NCBI RefSeq assembly: GCF_004331465.1
Contig: NZ_SJKB01000013.1
Coordinates: 62,001 to 126,000, forward strand
Length of the DNA stretch: 64,000 nucleotides
From: Kribbella pittospori
GTDB lineage: Bacteria > Actinomycetota > Actinomycetes > Propionibacteriales > Kribbellaceae
Direction: 5' to 3'
The notes beneath the pieces are model-generated. The model ran no database searches and was not told the DNA's origin. It saw only the letters and a program-made list of their open reading frames with translations. The translations under genes were made by a program, and so were the position numbers. Position 1 is the stretch's first letter; each line of letters begins with the position of its first letter. Positions 24,962 through 33,981 of this stretch are shown one piece after another.

Positions 24962-26398
24962 ATGAGGAAGCCTGAGCGCATCTTCGCGCGGGACGCCGAA
25001 TGGAATCACCTGGCCCGGTTCGCGAGCCGGACCGCGGACCGTCCACAGCTGGCCGTCATCAGCGGCCGGCGTCGACAGGGCAAGACCTTCCTCGTGCAGG
25101 CGCTGGCCGAGGAAGCGGCCGGTCTGTACTTCGGCGCGACGGAGGCGACGGAGGCCGAGTCCCTGGCTCTGTTCGCGACGGCGGTCGGCGCGCACCTGGA
25201 AATGTCCGCTCCACCGCGGTTCAACCGCTGGGACGACGCCATCCGGTTCCTGTTCACGACCGATCCGGCCCGTGGGCCCTTCGTGATCGACGAGTTCCCG
25301 TACCTGAGCAAGGTCTCGCCTGCACTGCCGTCGATCTTGCAGCGCGAGATCGATCACGCCGTGTCCGGCGGGCGTCCGACCTCCGTGCTGCTGTGCGGTT
25401 CGGCGATGTCGGTCATGGGTGGACTGTTGTCCGGCAACGCTCCGCTGCGCGGCCGGGCGAGCCTGGAGCTGGTGGTCCGGCCGTTCGACTACCGGTTGGC
25501 GGCGGAGTTCTGGGACTTGGCCGATCCGAAGCTCGCGGTGCTTGTGCACGCGGTGGCCGGCGGCACCCCGGCGTACCGGAGGTTCGTGGACGACGACATC
25601 CCGGCGTCGGCGGGCGACTTCGACGACTGGATCCTGCGGACTGTGCTCAGCCCGGTGAACCCGCTGTTCCGTGAGGCGCGGTATCTGCTGGAGGAGGAGA
25701 TGGATGTCCGCGACAGTGCGCTTTACCACTCCGTGCTCGCAGCAGTTGCCGCAGGCAACAGTACGCGCGGTGGGATCGCGAACTACGTCGGCCGGAAGGC
25801 GACCGACATCGGGCACCAGCTGACGGTCCTGGAAGACAGTGGCCTGCTGCGACGCCGGGAGGACGTCTTCCGTGCCCGGCGATCCACCTATCACGTGGCC
25901 GAACCGCTGGTGGTCTTCTACCAAGTGGTGATGCGGCCGCAGTGGGGACTGTTGGAGAGCGGCCGGGCCGAGAACGTCTGGGAGGCTGCAAGAGCACGGT
26001 TCTCCTCGCAGGTCGTCGGCCCGCACTTCGAGCAGCTCTGCCGGGACTTCGCGCTGGCGGCACCGCCGGAGCTCTTCGGCGAACTGCCGGGACAGATCGG
26101 TGCCGGCGTCGTGCCGGATCACAGCCGGCGCAGCCAGATCGAAGTGGACGTGGTGGTGCTGGCGCCGACTGTTCCCGGGCAGCGGCGCAAGCTGCTGTCG
26201 CTGGGTGAGGTGAAGTGGGGCGAGGTGATGGGGCGGCGGCACGTCGAGCGATTGGAGCGGGCCCGGCAGTTGCTGTCGCGGAACTACGACACCTCGGAGA
26301 CGAAGCTCGCCTGCTACAGCGGCGCCGGGTTCGAGCCGGGTCTCGACTCGGAGGTGCTCACAATCGGACCCGACCGTCTCTACAAATCCTTCGCGTAG
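24962..26398 (+). CDS. AAA-type ATPase of the archaeal ATPase/DUF234 group
   Basis: The 478-residue protein has a Walker A loop (GRRRQGKT, about 36-43), a Walker B strand ending FVIDEFPYL, a sensor region (LLCGSAMSVMGG), a winged-helix segment and a C-terminal nuclease-like DUF234 region (VDVVVLAP, LLSLGEVKWGE). Members are widespread in archaea and bacteria with uncertain roles, often behaving as mobile or defence-linked genes. The DUF234 region with E-x-K resembles a restriction-endonuclease-like site. The AT-rich promoter suggests an origin separate from its neighbours. The 3' end overlaps the convergent GNAT gene by 19 bases. Confidence 0.85.
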   Translation: MRKPERIFARDAEWNHLARFASRTADRPQLAVISGRRRQGKTFLVQALAEEAAGLYFGATEATEAESLALFATAVGAHLEMSAPPRFNRWDDAIRFLFTTDPARGPFVIDEFPYLSKVSPALPSILQREIDHAVSGGRPTSVLLCGSAMSVMGGLLSGNAPLRGRASLELVVRPFDYRLAAEFWDLADPKLAVLVHAVAGGTPAYRRFVDDDIPASAGDFDDWILRTVLSPVNPLFREARYLLEEEMDVRDSALYHSVLAAVAAGNSTRGGIANYVGRKATDIGHQLTVLEDSGLLRRREDVFRARRSTYHVAEPLVVFYQVVMRPQWGLLESGRAENVWEAARARFSSQVVGPHFEQLCRDFALAAPPELFGELPGQIGAGVVPDHSRRSQIEVDVVVLAPTVPGQRRKLLSLGEVKWGEVMGRRHVERLERARQLLSRNYDTSETKLACYSGAGFEPGLDSEVLTIGPDRLYKSFA

Positions 26399-26838
26399 CA
26401 GAGGGAGGCCGGTTCGTTCTCGAACGGCGGGTACGGCGGGGTGGGGGTGTAGCCGTGGTTCGTGTAGAGGGCGATGGCTTGGGTCTGGTGGGTGCCGGTC
26501 TCGAGGCGGAGGCGGGTGACGCCGGTGGCGCGAGCCTGGGACTCGACCGCTTCTAGGAGGATCCGGGACAGACCCCAGCCGCGTGAGGACGGTTCGACGT
26601 ACATGCGCTTGATCTCGCCGAGGCCGGGGGCGACGGGCTGCAGGCCGACGCAGCCGACCGGAGTTCCGTCGAGGACGAGCAGGGTGAAGGAGATGTCGGC
26701 GTGCAGCGCGACGAGCGGCTGGTCTTCGCCGTACATCGCGGCGAGCTCGGCCTGCTGGGCGGTGGTCAATGCGACCAGCGTGGGGTCGGTGCCAGGGACC
26801 GACCGGAGTTCCAGTCCCTCGATCTGCTCCGTCGTCAT
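26380..26838 (-). CDS. GNAT family N-acetyltransferase
   Basis: The 152-residue single-domain GNAT has GEIKRMYVEPSSRGWGLSRILLE as the acetyl-CoA binding motif and ALYTNHGYTPTPPYPPF near the C-terminus. It is like the MarR-less small acetyltransferases that act on amino acids or antibiotics; substrate unknown. ATG 26838 is chosen; longer forms add only low-complexity sequence. Confidence 0.85.
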   Translation of the reverse strand: MTTEQIEGLELRSVPGTDPTLVALTTAQQAELAAMYGEDQPLVALHADISFTLLVLDGTPVGCVGLQPVAPGLGEIKRMYVEPSSRGWGLSRILLEAVESQARATGVTRLRLETGTHQTQAIALYTNHGYTPTPPYPPFENEPASLCYAKDL

Positions 26839-26947
26839 GCGTCCGGACGGTAGCAACCTGGCATGACGCTGCTGTTTCCGTTTCCTCTCCGGCGCTGCGG
26901 ACGGGCGTGAGGCAAACCCGGGCAGTCCAGGTCCGGACCCGCCACGG

Positions 26948-26986
26948 GCAGCTCCACGCTCGAGGTTCTGACGAGCGTGGAGCTGC
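26948..26986. terminator. Long-stem hairpin terminator after the reductase gene
   Basis: A perfect 15-bp stem (26948-26962 with 26972-26986) closes a 9-base loop. It lies 10 bases beyond the stop codon of the DHFR-type reductase gene on the minus strand and before the next minus-strand gene, so it should end the reductase transcript. Confidence 0.8.
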
Positions 26987-26996
26987 TCTTGATGGG

Positions 26997-27581
26997 CTAG
27001 GCGACTCGGACGGGTTGGTAGGTGAGCAGGGCGATGCTCGCGCCGATTGTGCGATTGTCGACAAGGCGCAGCGGCTTGACGAGAGCGGTCTCGCCGAAGA
27101 GGCGATCGCCGGCCCCTACGACGAGCGGGTAGGTCATCAGCCGCAGCTCGTCGACGAGGTCGTGCTCGATCAGCGTGCGCGCGAGGCGACCACTGCCGTA
27201 GACCACGATCTCTCCGACCACCTGGTGCTTGAGACTTGCTACCTGCTCGACCAGGTCGCCCTTGAGAACGGTCGAGTTGTCCCAGTCGGGTCCTTCGAGG
27301 GGCGAGGACGAGACGACGTACTTGGGCAGGCTGCGCAGACGGTTCGCCCAGGCATCGGTCCGGGTCGCCCAACCGCGGGCGACAAACCACTGGTAGGTCA
27401 GTCGCCCGAACAGCAGGGCCTCGGTCCGCATCGCCTCCTCGATCTCGACCTTGGCCCATTCCTCCCGATCCCGGTCCGTGATGCAGGTGAACCAACTGCC
27501 GCGCCCGAGGCCCTCGTCACCGGTCGCGTCCTCGATGACGCCGTCGACCGAGACGTTCTCGCTGACGATGATCTTTCCCAT
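26997..27581 (-). CDS. Dihydrofolate reductase/RibD-C family protein
   Basis: The 194-residue protein shows MGKIIVSENVSVDGVIED at the start, LLFGRLTYQWF, and GEIVVYGSGRLARTLIEHDLVDEL, all typical of the RibD C-terminal/DHFR-like reductases common in actinobacteria. Substrate unknown. ATG 27581 follows GAAGGAGC. It is divergent from an ECF sigma gene; this pairing is recurrent, and the sigma factor probably drives it. Confidence 0.88.
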   Translation of the reverse strand: MGKIIVSENVSVDGVIEDATGDEGLGRGSWFTCITDRDREEWAKVEIEEAMRTEALLFGRLTYQWFVARGWATRTDAWANRLRSLPKYVVSSSPLEGPDWDNSTVLKGDLVEQVASLKHQVVGEIVVYGSGRLARTLIEHDLVDELRLMTYPLVVGAGDRLFGETALVKPLRLVDNRTIGASIALLTYQPVRVA

Positions 27582-27714
27582 GTCGTGCTCCTTCGTCGAT
27601 TTGTCGCTACGACTGGTGCAGACGCCGCGGTGACGGAGAAGGGGGCGCCCCTTTCTGGGCACGGCCGGCGTCTGTACAGCTGTGGAAGCACCGGCGAGGG
27701 CGAGAGTGGAGTCG

Positions 27715-28716
27715 ATGAGAGCCGATCTGATCAGCAGGGCGCAGGCCGGGGACAGCGACGCGTTCCGGGCGTTGACCGAGCCGCACCGCCGCGAGTTGCA
27801 CGTGCACTGCTACCGGATGCTCGGCTCGTTCCAGGACGCCGAGGATGCTCTCCAGGACACCCTGTTGTCGGCCTGGCGAGGTCTCGGCACGTTCGAGGGC
27901 CGCGCTTCGATCCGCACCTGGCTCTACCGGATCGCCACGAACAGATGCCTCAGCGCGCTGCGCTCGGCCAGCCGGCGTCCGGCCAAGGAGTGGGACATCC
28001 CCGGCATCGAACCGCCCGAGCCGACCCGGCTCGGTGAAGTCGCCTGGCTCGAGCCGTACCCCGACGAGCTGCTCGAGGATGCGATCAATCTGCCGCTCGG
28101 CCCGGAGGCCCGCTACGAGCAGACCGAGTCAATCTCTCTGGCTTTCGTGACGGCTCTGCAGTTGCTGCCGCCGCGTCAGCTCGCCGTTCTCGTCCTGCGC
28201 GACGTGCTCGGATTCCACGCGCGCGAGACGGCCGACATGCTGGACACGACCGTCGATTCGGTCAAGGGCGCACTCAAGCGGGCGCGGGTCGGGCTGCAGC
28301 AGCGCCGGTCTGACTCGCCGGTTGCAGGATCGCCTGCCGAGGATGCGCTGGTGGCGAAGTTCGTCAGCGCGTACGAATCGGCCGACATCGCTGCGCTGGT
28401 GGATCTGCTGACCGACGACGTGTTCATGTCGATGCCGCCGCTGCCGCTCGAGTACCAGGGCCGGGACATCGTGGGCCGCTTCTGTTCCGACTTGTTCGGG
28501 ACGGGTCGCCGGTTCCATCTCGTACCGACGCGGGCCAACGGGCAGCCGGCGTTCGGGATCTACCTGCATGCTCAGACCGGCGTCCGGCACGGCACCGGGC
28601 TGCTTGTCCTCACGGTTGCCGGCGACCGGATCTGCGCAATGATCCGTTTCGAGAACAGTGTTTTCCCGTCGTTCGGACTGCCGCGATCACTGCCCGGACC
28701 GCGGGACCTGGGATAG
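27715..28716 (+). CDS. ECF sigma factor with SnoaL-like C-terminal domain (SigX5/SigG type)
   Basis: The 333-residue protein has sigma region 2 (ELHVHCYRMLGSFQDAEDALQDTLLSAWR) and region 4 (LPPRQLAVLVLRDVLGFHARETADML, TVDSVKGALKRAR). A C-terminal SnoaL-like domain of about 125 residues starts near AFVSAYESADIAALVDLL. In this ECF group the extra domain replaces a separate anti-sigma factor. ATG 27715 is chosen over GTG 27682 because it gives the usual N-terminus and follows GGAG. Confidence 0.88.
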   Translation: MRADLISRAQAGDSDAFRALTEPHRRELHVHCYRMLGSFQDAEDALQDTLLSAWRGLGTFEGRASIRTWLYRIATNRCLSALRSASRRPAKEWDIPGIEPPEPTRLGEVAWLEPYPDELLEDAINLPLGPEARYEQTESISLAFVTALQLLPPRQLAVLVLRDVLGFHARETADMLDTTVDSVKGALKRARVGLQQRRSDSPVAGSPAEDALVAKFVSAYESADIAALVDLLTDDVFMSMPPLPLEYQGRDIVGRFCSDLFGTGRRFHLVPTRANGQPAFGIYLHAQTGVRHGTGLLVLTVAGDRICAMIRFENSVFPSFGLPRSLPGPRDLG

Positions 28717-28739
28717 AGACGGCGTGGTGTGATGAGCGC

Positions 28740-30014
28740 GTGGAATCGCTGGAAGAGATCGCGGCCGATGTCAGGGCCGGCAAGTTGGATCCCGTTGAGC
28801 TGGTCCGTACTGCGCTGATCCGGGCCGAGGAGACAGCCGAGACGAATGCCGTCGTTCACGTCGACGCCGACGGAGCGCTGCAGCGCGCGGCACGTCACGA
28901 CCGGAGTGGAGCGCTCGCCGGTGTGCCGGTTCTGGTGAAGGAGATCGTCGAAGTCGAGGGATGGCCGTACCGCTGCGGGTCCGCGGCGATGGACGAGGTC
29001 GGGCAGCAGGATGCTGACGTCGTACGCCGGTTGCGGGCGGCCGGCGCGATCATCATCGGGCTGAGTCACACGCACGAGTTCGCGTACGGGTGCACGGGTA
29101 CGTCGAATCGGCTGGGGCCTTGCCGCAATCCGCATGACTTGTCGCGGATGACGGGTGGGTCCAGTGCGGGTGCTGGTGCTGCGGTCGCGGCCGGGGTGGT
29201 TCCGTTGGCGATCGGGACGGATACGGCTGGGTCGGTGCGGATCCCGGCGGCGTTGTGTGGGGTGGTTGGCTTCAAGCCGGCGTACGGGACGCTGTCGGCC
29301 GACCGGGTGTTCCCGTTGTCGCAGAGCCTCGACCACGTCGGCGTATTGACGTCGACCGTTGCCGATGCGGTCTATGCGATGTCGGTGCTCTCTGACAGTG
29401 CGTTTGCTGACGCTCGGCCCGCGCGGCTTGGTGTGGTGACCAATCCGGAGTACCTCGACTTCACTGACGAGGTTGGTGCGGCGTGGACGGCAGCGCTGGG
29501 TCGTCTCTCGGCTGCGGGCGTGGAGTTGGTCGACGTCGAGGTGCCTGATTGGGGAGACAGCTTTACTACTGGTGCTCAGATACAAGGCCCCGAGGCGGTG
29601 GCGAATCACGCTGGACGGTCGATGGCGCAGTACCAACCCGACGTGCAGGAGCGGCTGCGCGAGGCGGCCGAGGTCACGCCCGCGGAGTACGACGCCGCCC
29701 GTGTGAGAGCGACTGCGATCACGGCTGGGATGGAGCGCGTCCTCGCCGGGGTGGACGCCGTACTCACCCCGACCGTTCTCTGCACCGCGCCGCTGATCGC
29801 CGACGTGGCCACACCCGAAACGAGCAAGGCGATTCGATCCCAGCTACTCAAGAACACCCGCCTCGCCAACGTCACCAAACACCCAGCCGTCAGCCTCCCC
29901 CTCCCGACCGAGGGCCTCCCCGTCGGCCTCCAACTCATCGCCCCCACCAACAACCAAGCCGCCGCCACCGCCCGCTGGATCGAATCCCAACTGTCCTCAG
30001 AGGGTTCGCCCTGA
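28740..30014 (+). CDS. Amidase signature family hydrolase
   Basis: The 424-residue enzyme has the Ser-cisSer-Lys triad: Lys in VLVKEIVEVEG, cis-Ser in MTGGSSAGAGAAVA and the nucleophile in DTAGSVRIPAA. Family members hydrolyse amides or act as GatA-like subunits; this stand-alone copy lacks gatB/gatC neighbours, so a metabolic amidase is more likely. GTG start; the codons after 29780 become rich in CCC/ACC compared with the middle of the gene. Confidence 0.88.
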   Translation: MESLEEIAADVRAGKLDPVELVRTALIRAEETAETNAVVHVDADGALQRAARHDRSGALAGVPVLVKEIVEVEGWPYRCGSAAMDEVGQQDADVVRRLRAAGAIIIGLSHTHEFAYGCTGTSNRLGPCRNPHDLSRMTGGSSAGAGAAVAAGVVPLAIGTDTAGSVRIPAALCGVVGFKPAYGTLSADRVFPLSQSLDHVGVLTSTVADAVYAMSVLSDSAFADARPARLGVVTNPEYLDFTDEVGAAWTAALGRLSAAGVELVDVEVPDWGDSFTTGAQIQGPEAVANHAGRSMAQYQPDVQERLREAAEVTPAEYDAARVRATAITAGMERVLAGVDAVLTPTVLCTAPLIADVATPETSKAIRSQLLKNTRLANVTKHPAVSLPLPTEGLPVGLQLIAPTNNQAAATARWIESQLSSEGSP

Positions 30015-30107
30015 GGAGAAATCGGTTGCAGTAACACTTCGGTGTGGGAAATTATCAACCACAACCGATAGCTCGGTGTGTTGTTACCGCCCCAACCGAG
30101 GAGTCCT

Positions 30108-30512
30108 GTGAAGTCCCGTGCTGGTCGTGTCCTCGCGAGCGCGCTCGCGCTGTCCGCATCCATCGCTGTCGTGACCGCCGGCAGTGCGTTCGCCGACGAG
30201 CCGCCAGGCGGGATCGTGTGGGATCACACCTACACGGCGCCGGGCGTGAAGGTGTACGTCGAAGAGCACGGCGACATCATCTCCGTCTGCGACACAGCGG
30301 AGAACGGGCACGCGGCCTGGGTTCTCGTCACAGACAGAGTCGGCGTCCAGTTCCGGGTCACCTCCTACAACGGAGTCGGTAGCTGTGCGGAGTCCCGGGC
30401 CAACGACGGCCTGGGGCACGACCTGTACGAGGGCGACCGGATCGACCTCCATCTGGACGGCGACGGCGACGGCGCCGGTGCCGCCTACAAGGCCTTCGTC
30501 AACGACCACTGA
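30108..30512 (+). CDS. Small secreted protein, tandem copy 1
   Basis: The 134-residue protein has a signal peptide (about 1-30, ending near SAFA-DEPP). The mature domain of about 100 residues contains WDHTYTAPGVKVYVEEHGD, VCDTAENGHAAWV and LYEGDRIDL. Two cysteines, about 35 residues apart, probably form a disulfide. GTG 30108 follows GAGGAG. The fold is not recognised, but small secreted proteins with a D-x-x-x-NGH-A/S-A/V motif are common in filamentous actinobacteria. Copy 2 lies 38 bases downstream. Confidence 0.75.
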   Translation: MKSRAGRVLASALALSASIAVVTAGSAFADEPPGGIVWDHTYTAPGVKVYVEEHGDIISVCDTAENGHAAWVLVTDRVGVQFRVTSYNGVGSCAESRANDGLGHDLYEGDRIDLHLDGDGDGAGAAYKAFVNDH

Positions 30513-30550
30513 GCCTGTTCGGCCAATCCCGATCCGAAGAGGAGCACGTC

Positions 30551-30952
30551 TTGAAGTCATATCTTGGTCGCGTCGTTGCGGGCTCGATCGCACTCGCCGC
30601 AGCCACCACCGTCCTGACCGTCGGTCATGCTTTCGCATCCGAGCCGCCGGACGGCATCGTCTGGGATCACACGTACCGGGCGGAGGGTGTGGTGGTGTAC
30701 GTCGAGGAGCACGGCGACATCGTGTCCGTCTGCGACACGGCGGCGAACGGCCATTCGGCCTGGGTCCGCGTCCAGGACCGCGTCGGCTACGAGTACCGGA
30801 TCGCGGCTACTCACGGCAAGGGCACCTGTGACACCGCCCAGGCCAGCGACGGCGGCGGTCGCAACCTGTACGAGGGCGACAGGATCGGCCTCGAGTATGA
30901 GGGTAACGGCGACACCTTCGGCACGTGGGCGGAGTGGGTCAACGACCACTGA
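30551..30952 (+). CDS. Small secreted protein, tandem copy 2
   Basis: The 133-residue protein is clearly homologous to copy 1, with the same WDHTY, VYVEEHGDI, SVCDTAANGHSAWV and LYEGDRIGL blocks and the same two cysteines. It has its own signal peptide and a TTG start behind GAGGAGC. The differences cluster between the cysteines and at the C-terminus, as expected after duplication and divergence. A bidirectional terminator follows. Confidence 0.75.
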   Translation: MKSYLGRVVAGSIALAAATTVLTVGHAFASEPPDGIVWDHTYRAEGVVVYVEEHGDIVSVCDTAANGHSAWVRVQDRVGYEYRIAATHGKGTCDTAQASDGGGRNLYEGDRIGLEYEGNGDTFGTWAEWVNDH

Positions 30953-30958
30953 TCCGGT

Positions 30959-30992
30959 GCCGGGGTGGAAGGTTGCGGACTTCCACCCCGGC
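30959..30992. terminator. Bidirectional hairpin terminator
   Basis: GCCGGGGTGGAAG (30959-30971) pairs perfectly with CTTCCACCCCGGC (30980-30992) across an 8-base loop. It sits between the stop of secreted copy 2 and the convergent glycosidase gene and can serve both. Confidence 0.85.
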
Positions 30993-31000
30993 GACCGTGG

Positions 31001-32920
31001 TCAGCGGTAGAGGCGGAGGTCGGCGAGGCTCCACCAGTGATCGCTGGTGGCTGTCGATGTGACGCGGATGTACCTGGCGAGGGCCGGGTGCAAGTTGACG
31101 GTCGTCAGCTGGCCGGTTGAGTTGCCGGTGGTCGGCTTGGTCCAGTGGGTGCCGTCGTTGCTTACAGCAACGTTCCAGCTCGCCGCGAAGTCGCCGAGCT
31201 GGCCGCCGCTGTCGAGGGCGAGCTGGCGGAAAAAGCGCGGCGAGCCCAGGTCCACCTGCAACGATTGGCCGGGGGCCTGCGCCTCCTTGCTTGTCCACAC
31301 CGTCGAGCCGTCAGCGTCGATCGCCATACCGGCCTCGGCGCCGTTGACCGATGCAGTTGCCGTCGCGCCTTCGAGTGAGACCGGCTGCGTCACGTCCGCC
31401 GACACCCGTCCCCACGTGAACGTCGCGATCGAGCCACCCGGCAGTTCGTACTCGAAGGACCTGTCGCCGACGGCCACCGCGAAGCTCCGGGGGTCATCGT
31501 TCTCGTTGTGTACGACGAGAGCCGTCGTACCGTCCGGGTTGCGGAAGGCCGCCGACATCAGTTGCCCGTTCCACCCTGTCGTCCCGTACGACGTACTGCC
31601 GATCCGGACCGCGCCCGCCTTCACGAACTTCGACAGGTGGCCGATCGTGTAGTACTCCGCATCGGTCGTCACCGAGCCGTCCGGCTGCAGCGTGACCAGG
31701 CCGGTGCACGTGTCGCAGCCGCCGAGGTGCGGGCCGCCGGTCGAGTCGAGCGCGATGTTCCAGTTGACCACCGACTTCGCCCAGTTGCGGGTGGTGCCGA
31801 GCATCAGGTTGCGCGCGTGCCAGGTGAGCGTGCCGCGGAAGATCTGCGGCGGGGTGTCGTCCGGCCCGTGCGATCCGGAGCACTCACTGAACCAGATGCC
31901 CTTTGACGGGAACGCGTTGTGCAGCGCGGTCTGCGCCGAGGCATCACCGGAGTAGCAGTGGTAGGCCGTACCCGCGATCCACTTCGCCGCCGGCGACTGC
32001 AGCAGCTTGTACGGGTAGTCGGTCTCCGGGTCCTCGCCCGGCGGAGTGGACTCGATGTCGCCGGGGTGCGTGGTCCAGTTGTGGTCGTAGCCGAGGATCT
32101 TCGTGCGTGGACTCGCCTTGCGGAGCAGCGGACCGAGCGCCGAGATCACCGCGGCCTCCTGCCGGACGGGCATGTCCGTTCCGGGGTACGCGCTGGGCTT
32201 GCGGTTCTGCGGCTCGTTCTGCACGGAGATGAAGTCGACCGGGACGCCCGCCTTGGCGTACGCCTGGACGAACTTCACCAGGTACCGCGCATAGGCGTCG
32301 TACACCGCGGGGTCGTCCTTCAACCGGCCGCCGATGAGCGAGTCGCCGGTCTTCATCCACGCCGGCGGGCTCCACGGGGTCGCCATTACCTTCAACGTGG
32401 GGTTGAGTTGCTTGGCGCGACGGAGCAGGGGGAGTACCTGCTGCTGGTCGTGCGCGATGCTGAAGTTCTTCAGCGGGAAGTCGGTCTGGCCCGCTGGTAC
32501 GTCGTCGTACGTGTAATGCGCGGCCTCGGCGGTGAAGTCGGACGAGCCGACAGGCTGGCGCAGGAAGCTGACGCCGATGCCCTGCTTCGGGTCGAACAGC
32601 TTGCGCATCGTTTGCTCGCGGTCTTGCGGACTGAGCCGATACAGCACGTTGGCGGACGAGTCAGTGATCGAGGCGCCGAAGCCGTCCATCGTCTGGTACG
32701 ACGTCCGTGGGTCGACCGTAATCGTGGTCAGGTCGCTGGCGCCGCGCTGGAAGGCGACCGAGGGTCGCTCGTGTAGGAGTTCCGCGCGGTCTGGGGTCGT
32801 GACCCAGACACGCGCCTGGTCGGTCGGTGCGTGCCCGGTCGTGGGATGTGCCCGTGCGGAAGGGACGCTCAGCGAAGTAACTGCCAGCGCCAGAGCAACC
32901 CCGAATGCCTGCGTCCTCAT
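31001..32920 (-). CDS. Secreted glycoside hydrolase family 30 with C-terminal F5/8-type carbohydrate-binding domain
   Basis: The 639-residue protein begins with a signal peptide ending near PSARA-HP. A GH30 (beta/alpha)8 domain follows, with GFGASITDSSA, the acid/base glutamate in ISVQNEPQNR and the nucleophile glutamate in IWFSECSGSHG. Next come a beta-sandwich (about 440-500) and an F5/8-type C-terminal domain (about 505-639). Likely activity is an exo- or endo-beta-glycosidase such as beta-1,6-glucanase or glucosylceramidase. ATG 32920 follows GAGGAG. Confidence 0.88.
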   Translation of the reverse strand: MRTQAFGVALALAVTSLSVPSARAHPTTGHAPTDQARVWVTTPDRAELLHERPSVAFQRGASDLTTITVDPRTSYQTMDGFGASITDSSANVLYRLSPQDREQTMRKLFDPKQGIGVSFLRQPVGSSDFTAEAAHYTYDDVPAGQTDFPLKNFSIAHDQQQVLPLLRRAKQLNPTLKVMATPWSPPAWMKTGDSLIGGRLKDDPAVYDAYARYLVKFVQAYAKAGVPVDFISVQNEPQNRKPSAYPGTDMPVRQEAAVISALGPLLRKASPRTKILGYDHNWTTHPGDIESTPPGEDPETDYPYKLLQSPAAKWIAGTAYHCYSGDASAQTALHNAFPSKGIWFSECSGSHGPDDTPPQIFRGTLTWHARNLMLGTTRNWAKSVVNWNIALDSTGGPHLGGCDTCTGLVTLQPDGSVTTDAEYYTIGHLSKFVKAGAVRIGSTSYGTTGWNGQLMSAAFRNPDGTTALVVHNENDDPRSFAVAVGDRSFEYELPGGSIATFTWGRVSADVTQPVSLEGATATASVNGAEAGMAIDADGSTVWTSKEAQAPGQSLQVDLGSPRFFRQLALDSGGQLGDFAASWNVAVSNDGTHWTKPTTGNSTGQLTTVNLHPALARYIRVTSTATSDHWWSLADLRLYR

Positions 32921-33567
32921 CGCACTCCTCACACCGACCCGGCAGAAACGGCCACAGACAACGCTTCCCCACAACTCGTGTCAATATGCGGGGCCCGTGG
33001 GTTCGTCCCCACGCGGCCGCTACGCGCGCTCCTGTCGTCGCGTGCTCGCGGTCGCTCCCGCCCGGGGTGTTGCGCTGCCGCCGCCCGACTACGGCGTGGT
33101 TCCGCGACCATGTGGACTGTCTGGCAACTGTTGGACCCGGGGTGGGTTGTCGGCCGCGGAGCATGGTCGGGGAGTGCTGTGGGTTTGTCCCCACGCGGCC
33201 GCTGCGCGCGCTCCTGTCGTCGCGTGCTCGCGGTCGCTCCCGCCCACCCGAGGTGTTGCGGCTATCGCCGCCCCGACTACGGCGTGGTTCCGCGAACCTG
33301 TGGGCACTCGGTCAACTGTTGGACCCGCGGCTGTCCCCACGCGGCCGCTGCGCGCGCTCCTGTCGTCGCGTGCTCGCGGTCGCTCACATCCGCCCAAGCT
33401 GTTGCGGCTGCCGCCGCCGCGACTACGGCGTGGTTCCGCGACCATGTGGACTACCTGGCAACTGTTGGACCCGGGGTCTGGTCGTCGGCTCCGGTTGACT
33501 CCTGTGGCTTGCCTGCACGCGGCCGCTTGCGCTCTCGTCCTCCTGTGCTCGCGGTCGCTCCCGCTGC
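32921..33567. repeat. Four direct copies of a roughly 135-bp GC-rich repeat
   Basis: No gene is supported in this stretch. The shared core begins ACGCGGCCGCTGCGCGCGCT and continues through a block ending near TTGGACCCG. Copies start at 33011, 33193 and 33339 and are about 130-136 bp long; a truncated copy starts at 33517 and ends next to the HEPN stop codon. Internal identity is high but not perfect. The same unit occurs twice, inverted, at 34953-35225. Confidence 0.85.
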
Positions 33568-33981
33568 TCAGTTGGACAGCAGACGTGCGGCACCGCTGAT
33601 CAGCGTCTTGGCACGTCGGATGGCGGCTCTCGCCTTCGCGGCCCCGACATAGATCATCCCGTAGTGCGCGCCGTCCTTGATGTCGAGCAGTCGGCGCAGA
33701 GCTTGCGAGAGCTCCTTGCCGTGAGGGCCGGCCTGAGCTACCAACTGGATCGCTTGCCTGTGGTCCTGGCCGCGTGAGCGCCGGCCGAGCGTTGCGCAAC
33801 AGGCAGCGTCGGCAGCAGCGATGCCCGCAAGTACGGCGAGTGCAGCCACGACATTGTCGTTGGCCAGTTCGTCGTCCTCGCAGCCGACGAGCTCGGCGAC
33901 TTCGAGGAATGCTCGTGCCTGGCTAAGTCGAACGGTGGCTTGCGCACGGTTGCAGTCTTCGGTTCTGCCCGGCGGGGTCAA
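33568..33981 (-). CDS. HEPN-domain protein (probable toxin half of HEPN/MNT module)
   Basis: The 137-residue all-helical protein has a HEPN-like arrangement. A candidate R-x5-H motif (RSRGQDH) in the middle corresponds to the R-x4-6-H site of HEPN ribonucleases. The Tyr two residues after the His that MNT enzymes AMPylate in HepT is not present. The TTG start overlaps the stop of the nucleotidyltransferase gene (TTGA), so the two are translated together. HEPN/MNT pairs are toxin-antitoxin systems; toxicity here is inferred. Confidence 0.65.
   Translation of the reverse strand: MTPPGRTEDCNRAQATVRLSQARAFLEVAELVGCEDDELANDNVVAALAVLAGIAAADAACCATLGRRSRGQDHRQAIQLVAQAGPHGKELSQALRRLLDIKDGAHYGMIYVGAAKARAAIRRAKTLISGAARLLSN

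Noticed and set aside
33011..33573. Repeated short proteins starting RGRCARSCRRVLAVA
   Set aside because: They arise from translating the roughly 135-bp repeat in one frame; composition is arginine/cysteine-rich, with no ribosome-binding sites and no coding signature.
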